Shown piece after piece: positions 16,826 to 17,879 of a stretch of DNA of 17,879 nt. This DNA comes from Vulcanimicrobiota bacterium (GTDB taxonomy: Bacteria > Vulcanimicrobiota > Vulcanimicrobiia > Vulcanimicrobiales > Vulcanimicrobiaceae). The position numbers were made by a program, and so were the translations under genes. The stretch lies in assembly GCA_030043675.1 (NCBI GenBank), contig JASHXG010000161.1:1-17879 (forward strand). The letters are read 5' to 3'. How positions within the stretch are numbered: the first letter of the stretch is position 1; every line of letters starts with the position of its first letter. The notes beneath the pieces were generated by a model that was not told the origin of the DNA, ran no database searches, and worked only from the letters and a program-made list of their open reading frames with translations.

Positions 16826-17797
16826 ATGCGCGGCCTCCGTTTTGACAATTGCGCCGGGACCGGACTGCTGGCTGCTATCCTGCTGCCCGCGCTCGCCGCG
16901 TCGCCCTCGCCCTTCACGCAGGAGACGGTCACCGTCGACGCGACCGGCGCGCGCCTTTCTGGAACGCTAACGTTTCCGCCCCGCAAGGGCCCATTTCCGG
17001 TTGCGCTGATCGTTCCCGGGTCGGGGCCTATCGACCGCGACGGCAACGCCGGTCAGGTCAGGACCGACGTGTATAAACTGCTAGCACAGGGGCTGGCGGC
17101 GCGGGGGGTCGCCACGCTGCGGTATGATAAACGGGGCGTCGGCGCGAGTTTAACCTCGATGAGCGAAGCGCAAATGCGCTTCGACGATGAGGTGAACGAC
17201 GCGCTCGCGCTGACCCATTATCTCGAGTCGCGCAAGGAGTTCAGCAGCGTCTCAATCATCGGGCACAGCGAAGGCTCGCTGATTGGAATCCTTGCCGCAC
17301 AGCGCGATCCTAGCGTCAAGGCGCTCGTTTCGGTGGCCGGCATCGGACGCGATGCGGCGACGGTGATCGAGGAGCAGATACGCGCGAGCGGCGCGTCGGC
17401 TCAGATCGCGAGCGAAGTGACCGCGTACGACGACGCGTTGCGAGCCGGAAGGACGATCGCGTCGCCCGATCCGCACCTTGCCGCGCTCTTCCGTCCAAGC
17501 ATCCAGCCGTATTTGATTTCGTGGTACCGCTACGACCCGGCCGCGGAGATCGCCAAGCTGAAAGTTCCGGTCTTGATCGTTCAGGGCACGACCGATCTGC
17601 AGGTCAGCGTGACCGATGCGAACCTGCTGGCCGCTGCGGACCCTCAGGCGAAGCTCCTCGTGGTGCAAGGCATGAACCATATCCTCCGCGATGCGCCTGC
17701 CGACCGGCAACAGAACCTTGCCACCTATCAGGATCCGTCACTCCCGCTCAACACGAGCGTCGTTCCCGCCATCGCGGCATTCCTGCTGGCGCCATGA
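16826..17797 (+). CDS. Secreted alpha/beta hydrolase (esterase/peptidase-like)
   Basis: A 323-residue protein with an N-terminal hydrophobic signal segment (GTGLLAAILLPALAAS, 11-26), so probably periplasmic or exported. The mature part is a serine hydrolase of the alpha/beta fold. Residues visible as a triad are Ser148 in GHSEG, Asp257 in GTTDLQV and His285 in GMNHIL. An early strand IVPGSGPIDRDGN (62-74) resembles the oxyanion region of the secreted prolyl-oligopeptidase-like family often annotated as alpha/beta hydrolase or acyl-CoA thioester hydrolase. The substrate cannot be told. ATG at 16826 is chosen; GTG codons at 16817 and 16823 are in-frame alternatives that add two or three residues. 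It is divergent from tkt, and its stop overlaps the next start as ATGA. Confidence 0.85.
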   Translation: MRGLRFDNCAGTGLLAAILLPALAASPSPFTQETVTVDATGARLSGTLTFPPRKGPFPVALIVPGSGPIDRDGNAGQVRTDVYKLLAQGLAARGVATLRYDKRGVGASLTSMSEAQMRFDDEVNDALALTHYLESRKEFSSVSIIGHSEGSLIGILAAQRDPSVKALVSVAGIGRDAATVIEEQIRASGASAQIASEVTAYDDALRAGRTIASPDPHLAALFRPSIQPYLISWYRYDPAAEIAKLKVPVLIVQGTTDLQVSVTDANLLAAADPQAKLLVVQGMNHILRDAPADRQQNLATYQDPSLPLNTSVVPAIAAFLLAP

Positions 17798-17879
17798 ACG
17801 GCGACGAGCTTCGCGCTGCGATCGAAGCGTTAGCGAGCGGTGACGGAGACGTGCGCGGGCGCGAAGGGCGTGCCGTCGA
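17794..17879 (+). CDS. Unidentified gene, N-terminal fragment cut by the window edge
   Basis: An open frame starts at the ATG overlapping the hydrolase stop (ATGA, 17794-17797) and continues for 28 codons to the edge (MNGDELRAAIEALASGDGDV...). The overlap and open frame make it a probable gene co-transcribed with the hydrolase. The visible helix-like start is too short to identify. It loosely recalls the N-terminus of tetrahydrodipicolinate N-succinyltransferase (DapD), but this is only a guess. Confidence 0.5.
   Translation, partial: MNGDELRAAIEALASGDGDVRGREGRAV

Overview
The window is a dense, high-GC (by eye roughly 60-65%) stretch of a bacterial chromosome with 14 genes, two of them cut by the window edges. 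Almost every junction is an overlap or a gap of a few bases. TolC-type outer-membrane proteins imply a diderm cell. Transketolase, a transaldolase/phosphoglucose isomerase fusion and OpcA appear together with hopanoid-type HpnI/HpnK enzymes. This recalls cyanobacteria and deep-branching diderm lineages such as Eremiobacterota (WPS-2) or Acidobacteria. That placement is an inference from gene content only. I saw no mobile element, CRISPR array, tRNA or rRNA.

Left part (1-5697, + strand): a tripartite drug-efflux operon. It holds the C-terminal end of an EmrA/HlyD-type periplasmic adaptor, an EmrB/QacA-type 14-TM MFS transporter, and then two tandem, closely related TolC-family outer-membrane channel proteins. 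Both channel proteins carry a proline-rich extension after the signal peptide and cysteine pairs in what are probably loops. Two outer-membrane components behind one pump is the oddest point of this operon.

Middle and right part (16696 down to 5705, - strand): one long operon read right to left. In transcription order it is tkt, the tal-pgi fusion, gnd, zwf, opcA, pgl, an HpnK-like deacetylase and an HpnI-like glycosyltransferase. The first six encode the whole oxidative pentose phosphate branch with its G6PDH activator, plus transketolase, transaldolase and phosphoglucose isomerase. Of the complete cycle only ribulose-5-phosphate epimerase and ribose-5-phosphate isomerase are missing. The last two genes are joined by four-base start/stop overlaps, and hpnK seems to start with a CTG codon inside such an overlap. 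HpnI is known to add N-acetylglucosamine to bacteriohopanetetrol and HpnK to deacetylate it, so the operon joins NADPH and sugar-phosphate metabolism to a lipid-sugar modification.

Right end (16697-17879): a 129-bp divergent intergenic region with a direct-repeat pair and a possible -10 box. It is followed by a secreted alpha/beta hydrolase on the + strand and, overlapping its stop codon, the first 28 codons of an unidentified gene. The efflux operon and the pentose phosphate operon converge with only 7 bp between their stop codons and no visible terminator.
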